A DNA stretch of 64,000 nucleotides from NCBI RefSeq assembly GCF_001887355.1, contig NZ_MPIN01000021.1, positions 44,790 to 108,789 on the forward strand. The letters are read 5' to 3'. Positions 34,675-46,105 of the stretch are shown piece after piece. The DNA comes from Cystobacter ferrugineus (GTDB taxonomy: Bacteria > Myxococcota > Myxococcia > Myxococcales > Myxococcaceae). Position 1 is the first letter of the stretch. Every line of letters starts with the position of its first letter. The notes under the pieces are model-generated. The model worked only from the letters and a program-made list of their open reading frames with translations, was not told where the DNA came from and ran no database searches. Both the position numbers and the translations under genes were made by a program.

Positions 34675-35856
34675 ATGCAGCATCACGAGCTCGATCTCCT
34701 CGCGCAGCGCCGCAAGCGCTTCTACATCCTCGCGGGTTTGTGGCTGGTCATCGCCACCATCCTGTTCTTCTTCCGCTCGGTGCTGCTGCCCTTCGCGGGC
34801 GCCGCGTTGATCGCCTACCTGGTGCACCCGCTGGTGACACGCCTCACGCGCGTGCGGGTGCGCGGGCACGCCATTCCGCGCTGGGTGGGCATCCTGCTCA
34901 TCTACTCGGGCTTCTTCCTCGCGGTGTACCTCTTCTTCATCGCCATGGTGCCGCAGCTCTACCAGGAGCTGGCCCGCATCAGCCGCGACGGCGTCACCTT
35001 CCTCAACTCGCTCACGCCCGAGCGCATCCACGTGCTCGCCGACCGCGTCGAGGACTGGCTGCGCGCCAAGGGCATCCCCGTGGCGCTCGCCACGCCCGAG
35101 GAGATGCGCAATGGGGTGCCGGGCAGCGGCGTGACGGTGGACCTGGAGAAGATCCTCCAGGACGTGGCCGCGCAGCTCACGGCGCTCGTGCGCCAGCACC
35201 TGGGCGACATCGTCACCGTGTCACGCCACATCATCACGTCGGTGGTGGCCGGCGTGTTCATGACGTTCTTCATCCTGATGGTGGCCGCGTTCTTCTCCAT
35301 CGACGCGCACGCCGTCGTGGGCTACTTCACCAGCCTGTTGCCGGCCGAGTACGGCACCGACTCGCAGCGCCTGCTCGAGCGCATTGATCGCTCGCTGTCC
35401 GGCGTCGTGCGTGGCCAGGTGACCATCTGCATCGTCAACGGCACGCTCACCCTGCTGGGGCTCTTGCTCTTCGGGGTGAAGTTCGCCTTCCTGCTGGCCA
35501 CGGTGGCCACGGTCTTCAGCCTCATCCCCATCTTCGGCACCATCCTCAGCTCGGTGCCCATCGTGCTCATCGCCCTGGCGGACGGCTTCCAGAAGGGCGT
35601 GGCCATCCTGCTGTGGATCATCGGCATCCACGCGCTGGAGGCGTACTTCCTCAACCCGAAGATCATGGGCCAGGCCGCGCGCATCCACCCGGTCATCGTG
35701 GCCTTCAGCCTCATCGCCGGGGAGCAGACGTTCGGCCTGGTGGGCGCGCTCTTCGCGGTGCCCGTGGCCTCCATCATCGTGGCCTGCTTCGACTACGCGC
35801 GCCTCAAGGCGCAGCCCCACATGAGCGAGGCGCCGCTGGAGCTGGATGTGAAGTAG
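34675..35856 (+). CDS. AI-2E/PerM family membrane permease
   Basis: 393 residues with about eight transmembrane helices: two near the N-terminus (about 17-50), one at 72-95, a long soluble loop (about 100-180) and the rest after 195. The C-terminal core (VKFAFLLATVATVFSLIPIFGT, GIHALEAYFLNPKIMG, HPVIVAFSLIAGEQTFG) is the family signature. Members are proposed exporters of AI-2 or transporters with Na+/H+ antiport activity; the substrate cannot be told. ATG 34675 is preferred over upstream in-frame starts that lie in the preceding gene. Confidence 0.88.
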   Translation: MQHHELDLLAQRRKRFYILAGLWLVIATILFFFRSVLLPFAGAALIAYLVHPLVTRLTRVRVRGHAIPRWVGILLIYSGFFLAVYLFFIAMVPQLYQELARISRDGVTFLNSLTPERIHVLADRVEDWLRAKGIPVALATPEEMRNGVPGSGVTVDLEKILQDVAAQLTALVRQHLGDIVTVSRHIITSVVAGVFMTFFILMVAAFFSIDAHAVVGYFTSLLPAEYGTDSQRLLERIDRSLSGVVRGQVTICIVNGTLTLLGLLLFGVKFAFLLATVATVFSLIPIFGTILSSVPIVLIALADGFQKGVAILLWIIGIHALEAYFLNPKIMGQAARIHPVIVAFSLIAGEQTFGLVGALFAVPVASIIVACFDYARLKAQPHMSEAPLELDVK

Positions 35857-35865
35857 GCGCGGGCC

Positions 35866-36186
35866 TCAGCCGCCGCAGGCGGCCTCGCAGCGCGACTCGC
35901 GGCAGAAGACGAAGCAGCGTCCACAGTCGAGGTAGTCGGCGGGGCAGGAGCCGTCACACTTCACCCCGCTGCAATTGGGCCCGTCCTGCACGTGCGTGGG
36001 GTTGGTGCCCAGGCCGCAGCAGGCGTTCCCCGTGCAATCCGAGTCCTGGTAGCAGGTGCGGTTGGACAATGGGGCGGGGTTGCCCCCGAAGTCGTCCAGG
36101 TCGATCGGTTCGCATCCGGAGGCCAGTGAGAGCACCGCCCCCAGGACGACGAGGGCGGACGGAAAGGCGAAACGGGTGCGGCACAT
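35866..36186 (-). CDS. Small Cys-rich lipoprotein
   Basis: 106 residues, signal peptide with lipobox LASGC (Cys 25), then a cysteine-rich domain (CYQDSDCTGNACCG, CSGVKCDGSCP, CGRCFVFCRESRCEAACGG). The many close CxxC spacings suggest a disulphide knot. It ends 9 bases from the convergent permease gene. ATG 36186. Function unknown; similar in style to the lipoprotein at 24293. Confidence 0.75.
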   Translation of the reverse strand: MCRTRFAFPSALVVLGAVLSLASGCEPIDLDDFGGNPAPLSNRTCYQDSDCTGNACCGLGTNPTHVQDGPNCSGVKCDGSCPADYLDCGRCFVFCRESRCEAACGG

Positions 36187-36220
36187 GCAACGGCTCCCTT
36201 CGTGAGAACGAAGGGAGAAT

Positions 36221-37843
36221 CTAGCGGTTCATCGAGCCGAGGAACTCGGAGTTCGCGGCCGTCGGGCGCATGTGTTTGAGCACGAACTCCATCGCGTCGA
36301 TGGGCGTGAACGGGTGGAGCACCTGGCGCAGCGCGGTGATGCGCACGAGGTCCGCCTGGGTGAGCAGCAGCTCCTCCTTGCGCGTGCCGGACTTGTTGAT
36401 GTCGAGCGTCGGGAAGATGCGCTTCTCCATCAGCTTGCGGTCCAGGACGATTTCGGAGTTACCCGTGCCCTTGAACTCCTCGAAGATGACCTCGTCCATG
36501 CGGCTGCCGGTGTCGATGAGCGCGGTGCCGATGATGGTGAGGCTGCCGCCCTCCTCGATGTTGCGCGCGGCGCCGAAGAAGCGCTTGGGCTTGTGCAGGG
36601 CGTTGGCGTCCACACCACCCGAGAGGATCTTCCCCGAGGCCGGCACCACCGTGTTGTAGGCGCGCGCCAGACGGGTGATGGAGTCCAGGAGGATGCACAC
36701 GTCGTACTTCTGCTCGACCAGGCGCTTGGCCTTGTCGATGACCATCTCCGCCACCTGCACGTGGCGCGTGGCGGGCTCGTCGAAGGTGGAGCTGACCACC
36801 TCGCCGCGCACGTTGCGCGCCATGTCCGTCACTTCCTCGGGGCGCTCATCCACCAGCAGCACGATGAGGTAGACGTCCGGGTGGTTCTTGGAGATGGCGT
36901 GCGCGATGTTCTGCAGGAGCACCGTCTTGCCCGCCTTGGGCGGCGCCACGATGAGGCAGCGCTGGCCGAGCCCGATGGGGCAGAACAGATCGATGATGCG
37001 CGTGGTCATCTCCGCCCCCTCGTGCTCCAGCTTCAGCTTGCGCGTGGGGTAGAGCGGCGTGAGGTTGTCGAAGAGGATGCGGTCGCGCGTCACCTCGGAC
37101 AGCGGGTCGGCGAAGTTGACCTTGTCCACCTTCTGCAGGGCGAAGAAGCGCTCGCCCTCGCGCGGCTGGCGGATGGGGCCGGTGACCGTGTCGCCCGGCC
37201 GCAGGTTGAAGCGGCGCACCTGCGAGGGCGACACGTAGATGTCGTCGGGGCTCGCCTGGTAGTCGCTGTCCGCGCTGCGCAGGAAGCCGAAGCCGTCGCT
37301 GAGCAGCTCCAGCACGCCCTCCGCGTGCACCTCGAACTTCTTGTCCGCGATGCCCGAGAGCAGCGCGAAGATGAGATCCTGCTTCTTCAGGCCCTGGTAG
37401 CCCTCGATGCCGAAGTCGTGGGCCATCTTCGCCAGGTCCATGATCTTCATGCGCTTGAGGTCATTGAGCTTGATGACCTGCATGGCCGGAGCGTCCGAGG
37501 GGCCCGCCTCCGCGCCCGGGGACAGCTCGGCGGGCTCGGGAGCCGGAGCCTGGAGGGAGGCCTCCTCGTGGTCGGCCGCCGCGCGCACCTCCTGGTATTC
37601 CTCGTCCCGGACGGGGTGGGAGGGGATGGGCGTGAGCACCGGCCGGGGCGCCGCCACCACGGGGGCCTCCTCGACCGCGGGCTCCTCGTCCCGGCGGGCC
37701 GACGTCCGGCGGCGCGTGGGCTTCTCGGACTCATCGCGCTCCACCGTCTTGGCCCGGGTCGAGCGGCGCTTGGGCTTTTCTTCCTCGATGTCGACGACCT
37801 GGGGAGCGAGGAGCTTCTCTTTGGGGGAACGGGCTTTGGCCAT
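36221..37843 (-). CDS. rho: Transcription termination factor Rho
   Basis: Hexameric RNA-dependent ATPase that ends transcription. 540 residues against 419 in E. coli; the difference is a charged N-terminal extension (1-110: Lys/Arg-rich, then Pro/Glu/Ala-rich), a pattern of high-GC bacteria. Then Rho_N (about 114-155, [20 protein letters not shown]), the RNA-binding cold-shock-like domain (SDGFGFLRS), Walker A APPKAGKT ending at K306-T307, [11 protein letters not shown] and [16 protein letters not shown] 37843 is the preferred start; it lacks a clear ribosome site. The promoter candidate is about 190 bases upstream, leaving a leader long enough for autoregulation. Confidence 0.96.
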   Translation of the reverse strand: MAKARSPKEKLLAPQVVDIEEEKPKRRSTRAKTVERDESEKPTRRRTSARRDEEPAVEEAPVVAAPRPVLTPIPSHPVRDEEYQEVRAAADHEEASLQAPAPEPAELSPGAEAGPSDAPAMQVIKLNDLKRMKIMDLAKMAHDFGIEGYQGLKKQDLIFALLSGIADKKFEVHAEGVLELLSDGFGFLRSADSDYQASPDDIYVSPSQVRRFNLRPGDTVTGPIRQPREGERFFALQKVDKVNFADPLSEVTRDRILFDNLTPLYPTRKLKLEHEGAEMTTRIIDLFCPIGLGQRCLIVAPPKAGKTVLLQNIAHAISKNHPDVYLIVLLVDERPEEVTDMARNVRGEVVSSTFDEPATRHVQVAEMVIDKAKRLVEQKYDVCILLDSITRLARAYNTVVPASGKILSGGVDANALHKPKRFFGAARNIEEGGSLTIIGTALIDTGSRMDEVIFEEFKGTGNSEIVLDRKLMEKRIFPTLDINKSGTRKEELLLTQADLVRITALRQVLHPFTPIDAMEFVLKHMRPTAANSEFLGSMNR

Positions 37844-38034
37844 GGTGCGGGGCTGTACTTGCGGCGCGGGGGGGACGCGCACGGGAATGTCGTGGAAAGT
37901 GTCCGGGGGGGACTCGAAGCGCCCTCAGGGCGGCACCGGGATCCCTTCTTGCCGGGACCACGCGGGTGGGAGAACCTTGTGCTGGGAAGAGTGGCGCCTG
38001 AAGGTGGGACAACAACCCTCATGCGCTCGACACG

Positions 38035-40165
<2,131 letters not shown>

Positions 40166-40179
40166 GAGGCGTGGGCAGC

Positions 40180-40464
40180 ATGGACAGTCGTCGAGTGAGC
40201 CTGCGTATCCGGGGCCGGGTGCAGGGAGTCTTCTTCCGGGAGAGCGCCCGCACCGAGGCCCTGCGGCTGGGCCTCAAGGGCTGGGTGCGCAACCTGCCGG
40301 ACGGGTCGGTGGAGGCAGTGGCCGAGGGCCCGCCCCACGCCCTGGAGGCCTTCGTCAGATGGAGCCACCGCGGCCCTCCCCAGGCGCGCGTGACGGAAGT
40401 GGAGCGCGCCGATGCCGAGGCGCTCGGGGAGTTCATCACCTTCATCGTGGAGCGCAGCTCATGA
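40180..40464 (+). CDS. acyP: Acylphosphatase
   Basis: 94 residues, single acylphosphatase domain that hydrolyses carboxyl-phosphate bonds. [12 protein letters not shown] supplies the phosphate-binding loop and catalytic Arg; [17 protein letters not shown] supplies the catalytic Asn. AGGAGG at 40164-40169 lies 10 bases before ATG 40180 and only 1 base before a GTG at 40171, so the ATG is chosen. It overlaps the next gene by 4 bases. Confidence 0.93.
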   Translation: MDSRRVSLRIRGRVQGVFFRESARTEALRLGLKGWVRNLPDGSVEAVAEGPPHALEAFVRWSHRGPPQARVTEVERADAEALGEFITFIVERSS

Positions 40465-40907
40465 ATCCCTACGCGCCAGCGTCCCTGACGTCCATGCTGG
40501 GCATCAAGTCCGGCAGCAAGGTCTCGGTCATCAACCCCCCGCGCGGCTTCGTCCAGAAGCTCAACCCCCTGCCCGACGGCGTGGAGTTCCTCATCACCGC
40601 CCAGACGGGCCTGGACATCATCCTCTTCTTCACCCAGGACACCCACGAGCTCGTCCAGCGCCTGCCCGCGCTCTCGCGCGCCATGACGCTCCAGGGCGGC
40701 ATCTGGGTGTGCTGGCCCAGCGGCGAGGGGATTAAAACGGCCCTGTCCGAGGACTTCATCCGCCAGGCCGCGCTGGACATCGGCATGGTGGACAACAAGC
40801 TGTGCCTCATCGACACGACCTGGACGGGCCTGCGCCTGGTGCGCCGCCCGCGGGGCCGCCTGGACAAGCCCGACTACCGCAAGCGGGCTCCCACGGCCCA
40901 GGCCTGA
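40461..40907 (+). CDS. DUF3052 family protein
   Basis: 148 residues, soluble. The core [19 protein letters not shown]...GVEF and [18 protein letters not shown] fit the DUF3052 pattern; these proteins have no established function. It is translationally coupled to acyP by an ATGA overlap and likely co-transcribed with ligA. The C-terminus is basic and Arg/Pro-rich. Confidence 0.75.
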   Translation: MNPYAPASLTSMLGIKSGSKVSVINPPRGFVQKLNPLPDGVEFLITAQTGLDIILFFTQDTHELVQRLPALSRAMTLQGGIWVCWPSGEGIKTALSEDFIRQAALDIGMVDNKLCLIDTTWTGLRLVRRPRGRLDKPDYRKRAPTAQA

Positions 40908-41444
40908 GCCCCCCCAGGCCTGCCAGACGGCGGACATTTTCCATGTCGCGCCTTTACAGGTCGTATCAGGCGTGAAAACCTTTCGTCGTTTTCAGGCCTC
41001 GGACCTCCCCACCAGGGGTGGGGAGTTCAGTCGCCAGTGGATTTTGAGACGGGTGCGTTCCCGGCGGAATCGGGCGCGCTGGCCGTCCCGCGCTTCTGCC
41101 ACCCCCAAGGCGCCCACGCATGGGCTCCGACCGGGTGAGTAAGGACGAAGCCGGGCGGCCCGGGCGCCAGGGCTGTCTCGAACGCTCGATTAGCAGTCAG
41201 TCCCCGCCCGGCACGGTGCCGGACAACCGCGGGGCGACCTTGAACTCGGAGGAGCAGGCCGTGGTCCCCTCAACCCCCCCTCGCGCGCGGCACCCGGGCC
41301 CCCGGACACACGGGTCGGCCCTCGTCCGCACGCGCGGAGGTGCAGGGACCGCCTCTCCCCTCGCAGCGCGCTCGGAAGCTGGAGACGCCGTCGCCTCCCG
41401 TCCGCCGGAGCTCACGCCTCCCCGCGCGCGCCCAGGATTCGTCC
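40908..41444 (+). other. Long leader/intergenic region upstream of RNase E/G, with two hairpins
   Basis: 537 bases without a supported gene. Two perfect dyads lie close together: TGAAAAC/GTTTTCA (40973-40979 with 40988-40994) and CTCCCCACC/GGTGGGGAG (41005-41013 with 41017-41025, three-base loop). TTTACA at 40953-40958 resembles a -35, without a good -10. As neither hairpin is followed by a U-tract, they may be mRNA leader elements. E. coli rne is autoregulated through its long 5' leader, which makes a similar role here plausible. Confidence 0.5.
40973..41025 (+). repeat. Tandem perfect hairpins in the RNase E/G leader
   Basis: A 7-bp AT-containing stem with 8-base loop is followed after 10 bases by a 9-bp GC stem with an AGG loop. 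Both stems are mismatch-free, which is unusual for this GC-rich non-coding stretch. Confidence 0.55.
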
Positions 41445-44099
41445 ATGAGCAGCATCCTCGTCATCAACGCCGCGGGCCGGGAGACCCGGGTGGCCCTCGT
41501 CGAGAACGGGCACATCGCGGAGTTCTACCTCGAGCGTAAGAAGGACAAGGGAGTCGTCGGCAACATCTACAAGGGCCGCGTGGTCCGGGTGCTCCCCGGC
41601 ATGCAGGCGGCTTTCGTCGACATCGGCCTCGAAAAGGCGGCCTTCCTCTACGTCAGTGACGTCGTCTACGACCCGGACTTCGCCCGGGCCCAGTTCGAGC
41701 TGACCGAGGGCGAGCACGAAGACGCCCTCGACGTGCCCGAGGAATCCGAGGCCATGGCCGCCGAGGCGGCCCACCACGAGACCGGCCCCGAGCCGGAAGC
41801 CGAGGTGCACGAGCCCGCCCCCGCGGCCATCGACGTCGCGCCCGTGCTCGACACGGCGGCGGTGCCCACCGAGGCGACGCCCGCTCCCCAGGAGCAGCTC
41901 GTCAGCCCCGAGCCCGCCGCCCTCGAGACCGCTCCCGTCTCCACCGTGGAGGCCGCTCCCACCTCGGTGACGGAGACGCCCTCGGTGGTGTCCGCGCCCA
42001 TCGAGGCGCAGGCCGTGCCGGCCCCCCTCGTCGCGCCCGAGGCCCTCACGCCCGTGACCGAGGCGCCCCCGGCCGTGGCCGAGGCGATTCCGCCCGTGGC
42101 CGAGGCGGCCGCTCCGGACGCGGCCGTGGTCGCGCCCGAGAGCACCCCCGCCGAGCCCGCCGTCGCCGCGACGGACGCCTCCACGAGCGCCGGGGAGGCC
42201 ACCACCACCGCTCTCGCCACCCCGCGCCCGGAAACGGCCGCCGGCGAGCGCCGCGCGCCCCGGGAGAACCGCGAGGCCGCCCGCGAGGCACGTGAGGGCC
42301 GCCGCGACCAGAAGGACCGCGAGCGCGACAAGGACCGGGAGAAGGACAAGGCCCGCAAGGCGCGCGACGAGCAGCCGCAGCGCAAGCGCGAGGAGGAGAA
42401 GAACAAGCCGCGCAAGACGGCGAAGATCGAGGAGCTCTTGAAGGTGGGCCAGGAGGTCGTGGTGCAGATCTCCAAGGATCCCATCGGGACCAAGGGCGCG
42501 CGCCTCACCTCGCACATCTCCATCCCGGGCCGCCACCTGGTGTTCATGCCCACGGTGGACCACGTGGGCATCAGCCGCCGCATCTCCAACGAGAAGGAGC
42601 GCAAGCGCCTGCGGGAGATGGTGGACCGCTTCCGTCCGCCCGGCACGGGCTTCATCGTGCGCACGGTGGCCGAGAACGTGCCCCAGGAGAAGCTCGAGAG
42701 CGACATCCGCTTCCTCATCGAGGTGTGGAACCAGGTGGTGCGCCGCAACGAGAAGCGCGGCGGCTCGGGCCTGCTGCACCCGGACCTGGATCTCATCCTG
42801 CGCGCCACGCGTGACCTGTTCGCCCACGACGTGGAGAAGCTCGTCGTGGATGACCGCGAGGAGTACGAGCGCATCCTCGGCTTCGTGAACGCGCAGGATC
42901 CGGCGCTCAAGGACCGGGTGGTACTGCACGAGTCGGACGAGCCCATCTTCGACGCCTACGGGATCGAACACGAGTTGCAGCGCGCCACCCAGCGCAAGGT
43001 GTGGCTCAAGAGCGGCGGCTACCTCATCATCGATCAGGCCGAGGCGCTCACCGCCATCGACGTCAACTCGGGCCGCTACGTCGGCAAGAAGAGCCTCGAG
43101 GAGACGATCACCAAGATCAACGTCGAGGCGGCCAAGGAGATCGTCTACCAGCTCCGGCTGCGCAACATCGGCGGCATCATCATCTGCGACTTCATCGACA
43201 TGGAGAAGCCGCAGAACCGCGACAAGGTCTTCAAGTCCCTGCAGGAGGCGCTGGGCCGGGACAAGGCCAAGACGAACGTGCTGCGCATCTCCGAGCTGGG
43301 CCTGGTGGAGATGACGCGCAAGCGCGTGCGCGAGTCCATCGGCCGCGTCCTCCACGAGGACTGCCCGTACTGCGACGGCAAGGGCTTCGTGAAGACGGCC
43401 ACCACGGTGGCCTATGAAATCTTCGGGGAGATCCGCCGCGAGGCGCCGGGCTACAAGGACCCCACGCTGGTCATCAACTGCAACGCCGAGGTGGCACGGC
43501 TGCTCCAGGGCGAGGAGCGGCAGGAGCTGCGCCACCTGATGGACCGCTACAACAAGTCCATCCAGGTGAAGGCGCAGCAGAACTACCACCGCGAGCAGTA
43601 CGACGTGTACGGCCGCAGCGCCCAGGGGGGAGACCACAAGGTGGCCTCCTCACCGGGCTCGGGAGACGGCGAGCTGTCGATGCAGCGCCGCCCGGAGAGC
43701 GGCGGCGGCGAGCGCGGTTTCCGCTCGGAGGGCGGTTCGGGCCGTGACCGGGGCGAGCGAGGTGAGCGCGACCGCGACCGCAGCGGCGGCGGCCGGGGCG
43801 ACCGAGACCGTGACCGCGACCGCAGCGGTGGCGGCCGAGGCGAGCGGGACCGTGACCGCAACAGCGGCGGCCGGGGAGAGCGCGATCGGGGAGAGCGGGA
43901 CCGGGGCGGTGGAGGCCGGGATCGGGACCGCAATCGCGGAGAGCAGCGCCGCTCCGAGCCGCGCGAGGGGCGTGAGGGCCGCGAGGGACGCGAAGCCCGG
44001 GCACAAACGGCCCCGGCGGGAGAGCAGCAGCCTGGCTCGAGCGGAACTCCGCCTGCGTCCTCGGGCGGCGGCGAGTCCAGCGGCGGCGGTCATTCGTGA
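41445..44099 (+). CDS. Ribonuclease E/G family protein with split S1 domain and RGG-like tail
   Basis: Endoribonuclease of mRNA decay and rRNA maturation, 884 residues. Residues 36-80 (GVVGNIYKGRVVRVLPGMQA, AAFLYVSDV) are the first half of an S1 domain. An insert of about 245 residues follows, Ala/Pro/Glu/Val-rich then strongly basic (RDQKDRERDKDREKDK). The S1 domain resumes at K327 (IEELLKVGQEVVVQISKDP). The catalytic core has D539 (AIDVNSG) and D582 (CDFIDM), matching the metal-binding Asp pair of RNase E, and a Zn-link C640-P-Y-C643. From about 735 the tail is low-complexity (repeated GGRGERDRDR), likely RNA-binding or condensate-forming. ATG 41445. RNase E and RNase G cannot be separated from sequence alone. 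Confidence 0.92.
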   Translation: MSSILVINAAGRETRVALVENGHIAEFYLERKKDKGVVGNIYKGRVVRVLPGMQAAFVDIGLEKAAFLYVSDVVYDPDFARAQFELTEGEHEDALDVPEESEAMAAEAAHHETGPEPEAEVHEPAPAAIDVAPVLDTAAVPTEATPAPQEQLVSPEPAALETAPVSTVEAAPTSVTETPSVVSAPIEAQAVPAPLVAPEALTPVTEAPPAVAEAIPPVAEAAAPDAAVVAPESTPAEPAVAATDASTSAGEATTTALATPRPETAAGERRAPRENREAAREAREGRRDQKDRERDKDREKDKARKARDEQPQRKREEEKNKPRKTAKIEELLKVGQEVVVQISKDPIGTKGARLTSHISIPGRHLVFMPTVDHVGISRRISNEKERKRLREMVDRFRPPGTGFIVRTVAENVPQEKLESDIRFLIEVWNQVVRRNEKRGGSGLLHPDLDLILRATRDLFAHDVEKLVVDDREEYERILGFVNAQDPALKDRVVLHESDEPIFDAYGIEHELQRATQRKVWLKSGGYLIIDQAEALTAIDVNSGRYVGKKSLEETITKINVEAAKEIVYQLRLRNIGGIIICDFIDMEKPQNRDKVFKSLQEALGRDKAKTNVLRISELGLVEMTRKRVRESIGRVLHEDCPYCDGKGFVKTATTVAYEIFGEIRREAPGYKDPTLVINCNAEVARLLQGEERQELRHLMDRYNKSIQVKAQQNYHREQYDVYGRSAQGGDHKVASSPGSGDGELSMQRRPESGGGERGFRSEGGSGRDRGERGERDRDRSGGGRGDRDRDRDRSGGGRGERDRDRNSGGRGERDRGERDRGGGGRDRDRNRGEQRRSEPREGREGREGREARAQTAPAGEQQPGSSGTPPASSGGGESSGGGHS

Positions 44100-44215
44100 G
44101 GACGAGCGTCCGGGTCACCCACCCTGGAATGGTGGTCGCCTGGACGCATCCCGAGAAGACGAGCGGACGCCCCCTGGCCGCATCCGCTCGTGATTGATTA
44201 GCCTGGGAGGCTCGG

Positions 44216-45631
44216 ATGAGGACCCTCCCCTCGCTCTTCCTCCAGCGACTGCGCACCCGCGCGCTTCAATGGGCCCAGCGCACCTGGGCGCCCCTGGAGC
44301 GAACCCGGGCGGGCCGCTTCGCCATGGACACCGCGCTCGCGGTGCGTGGTCTGGCCCGTGGCTTCCAGGGGGAGAACATCCGCCTGCGGGCCGCGGCGCT
44401 CACCTACATCAGTGTCTTCTCGCTGGTTCCACTGCTGACGGTGGTGCTCGCCCTGCTGGGGGCCTACCACCAACAAGCCTTCCAGCACCGCCTCCGGGAG
44501 TTCATCTCCGCCGTGCTGGCCCCCGGGGTGCGTGAGGAGTCGGCCACCTTCCTCGAGGGCTTTCTCGAGCCGGGCAATACGACGGCCATTGGAAGCGCGG
44601 GCTTTCTCGGCCTGCTCTTCTCGTCGGGCTCGCTGCTGCACAACATCGACGTGTCGCTGAACGAAATCTGGGGGGTGAAGAACCACCGACCCTGGTACGT
44701 GCGCGGCCTCATCTACGCGGGCCTGCTGCTGCTGGGGCCGCTGATGCTGGCACTCTCGTTCGCGGGAACGAGCGTCGTGCGCTCGCTGCTGCGAGGCACC
44801 CACACCCCGCTCTTCCTGGACCTCTTCGAGCTGCTGTTCGGCGCCCTGTCACCCCTCACCGCGATCGCGGGGCTCACCCTCCTCTACGCCGTGACGCCCA
44901 ACACCCATGTGCGGTGGCGCTCGGCGCTCGCGGGGGGGCTCGTCGCGGGAGTGGCCTGGAGCGTGGCGCGGCACATGTACACGGGCATCGCCGCGTACAG
45001 CTTCCGCCACAACCCGCTCTACGCCTCGCTGGGCGCGCTGCCCATGTTCCTCGCGTGGCTGTACGTGGACTGGCTCATCCTCCTCGGAGGCGCCCGACTG
45101 TCCTACGCGGTGGAGCACACCACCTTCCGCGACTCGCTGTGGGCCTTTGGCGCGCACCCCCGGGCGAGGGAGCTGGTGGCCGCCCAGCTCGCCCAGGAGA
45201 CCACCCTCGTCTGGTTCGACGGCACCCCCCCTCCCCTCCCCCGGGAGCTGGCCCTGCGCCTGCGCGTCGCCGAGTCGCTCGTCGACGAGGTGGCCGAGGA
45301 CCTGGAGCGCGCGGGCCTGCTCGAGCGCCACCGCCGGGGGGGTCTGCTTCCCGCCCGCGCCCCCAGCGAGTTGACCCTGGCCGACCTCACCCTCGCGGTC
45401 CACGGCGTCTACAGTCCCGTCGCTCCCGGCGACTGGAGCCTCCCCCCCTCCCCTGGCTTCGAGCCCCTGGCGGCCTTCTTCCGCGAGGCGGATTCCCTGG
45501 GGCTCGAGGTGCTGCGCCGTACCCGGTGGCTGGACCTGGCCATCCTGGTGCGCCCGGAGCTGGCACGGCAGCACCTGGAACCCGCCGCCCCGTCGGCCGC
45601 CGCCCAGGAGGCGGGCAGCGGAAATCCGTAA
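44216..45631 (+). CDS. YihY/BrkB family inner-membrane protein with C-terminal winged-helix-like region
   Basis: 471 residues. The BrkB domain (about 45-310) has six hydrophobic helices and the family motifs LRAAALTYISVFSLVPLLTV, SLNEIWGVK and LYASLGALPMFLAWLYVDW. Residues about 330-455 form a soluble helical domain (LALRLRVAESLVDEVAEDLE) resembling the winged-helix extension of some family members. Biochemical role unknown; early annotation as RNase BN was withdrawn. ATG 44216. Confidence 0.87.
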   Translation: MRTLPSLFLQRLRTRALQWAQRTWAPLERTRAGRFAMDTALAVRGLARGFQGENIRLRAAALTYISVFSLVPLLTVVLALLGAYHQQAFQHRLREFISAVLAPGVREESATFLEGFLEPGNTTAIGSAGFLGLLFSSGSLLHNIDVSLNEIWGVKNHRPWYVRGLIYAGLLLLGPLMLALSFAGTSVVRSLLRGTHTPLFLDLFELLFGALSPLTAIAGLTLLYAVTPNTHVRWRSALAGGLVAGVAWSVARHMYTGIAAYSFRHNPLYASLGALPMFLAWLYVDWLILLGGARLSYAVEHTTFRDSLWAFGAHPRARELVAAQLAQETTLVWFDGTPPPLPRELALRLRVAESLVDEVAEDLERAGLLERHRRGGLLPARAPSELTLADLTLAVHGVYSPVAPGDWSLPPSPGFEPLAAFFREADSLGLEVLRRTRWLDLAILVRPELARQHLEPAAPSAAAQEAGSGNP

Positions 45632-45661
45632 CGTTTCTAGGCATTTGGCGGGCCTCGTGGC

Positions 45662-45690
45662 TTGGCACGCCGGAGGCGTTCTGTTAACGT
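45662..45690 (+). promoter_or_regulatory. Putative promoter of the IHF/HU gene
   Basis: TTGGCA (45662-45667) and TAACGT (45685-45690) are 17 bases apart: a good -35, modest -10, about 66 bases before the start codon. The overlapping stretch TGGCACG-N4-AGGC (45663-45677) also has GG and GC at sigma-54 spacing, but it lacks the TT of the -12 box, so a sigma-70 type promoter is preferred. Confidence 0.4.
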
Positions 45691-45755
45691 CTCGGGTTCG
45701 ACCACGGGCCAAGCGCCCTGTTTCCGAGGGGTTACGCGGTTTGCGGGAGCATGCG

Positions 45756-46097
45756 ATGCTCAAGTCCGATCTGATCAACGTCCTCGTCAACAAGAAGCAG
45801 ATGACGCAGAAGCAAGCCGAGGCCACGGTCGAGACGATCTTCGAGTCCATGAAGGAAGCCCTCTGCCGCGGCGAGAACATCGAGATCCGCGGGCTGGGCG
45901 CCTTCCACGTGAAGAACTACCAGGGCTATCAGGGCCGCAACCCCAAGACGGGACAGATCATCCCCGTGAAGCCCAAGCGCGGCCTGCTGTTCCGCACGGG
46001 CAAGGAGCTGCGCGACCGGGTCAACCGGCCTCCGCCCCAGACGCCCCAGTCCGACGTCTCCTTCGATCCCAAGCGAGGCAGTGGCGGCAACTACTAG
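45756..46097 (+). CDS. IHF/HU family nucleoid DNA-bending protein
   Basis: 113 residues. HU/IHF fold: N-terminal helices (MLKSDLINVLVNKKQMTQKQ), IEIRGLGAFHVKNY, and the DNA-binding arm with signature GRNPKTGQIIPVKPKRGL. It resembles IHF subunits more than HU because of the LCRGENIEIRGLG stretch. The extra C-terminal 20 residues are Pro/Gln-rich and unstructured. GGGAGC precedes ATG 45756. It ends 8 bases from sctV on the other strand. Confidence 0.9.
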   Translation: MLKSDLINVLVNKKQMTQKQAEATVETIFESMKEALCRGENIEIRGLGAFHVKNYQGYQGRNPKTGQIIPVKPKRGLLFRTGKELRDRVNRPPPQTPQSDVSFDPKRGSGGNY

Positions 46098-46105
46098 CCC
46101 CCCCG

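Noticed and set aside
43744..43990. Short repeats in the RNase E/G 3' region
   Set aside because: Explained by codons for the Arg/Gly/Asp-rich tail; not a mobile or CRISPR repeat.
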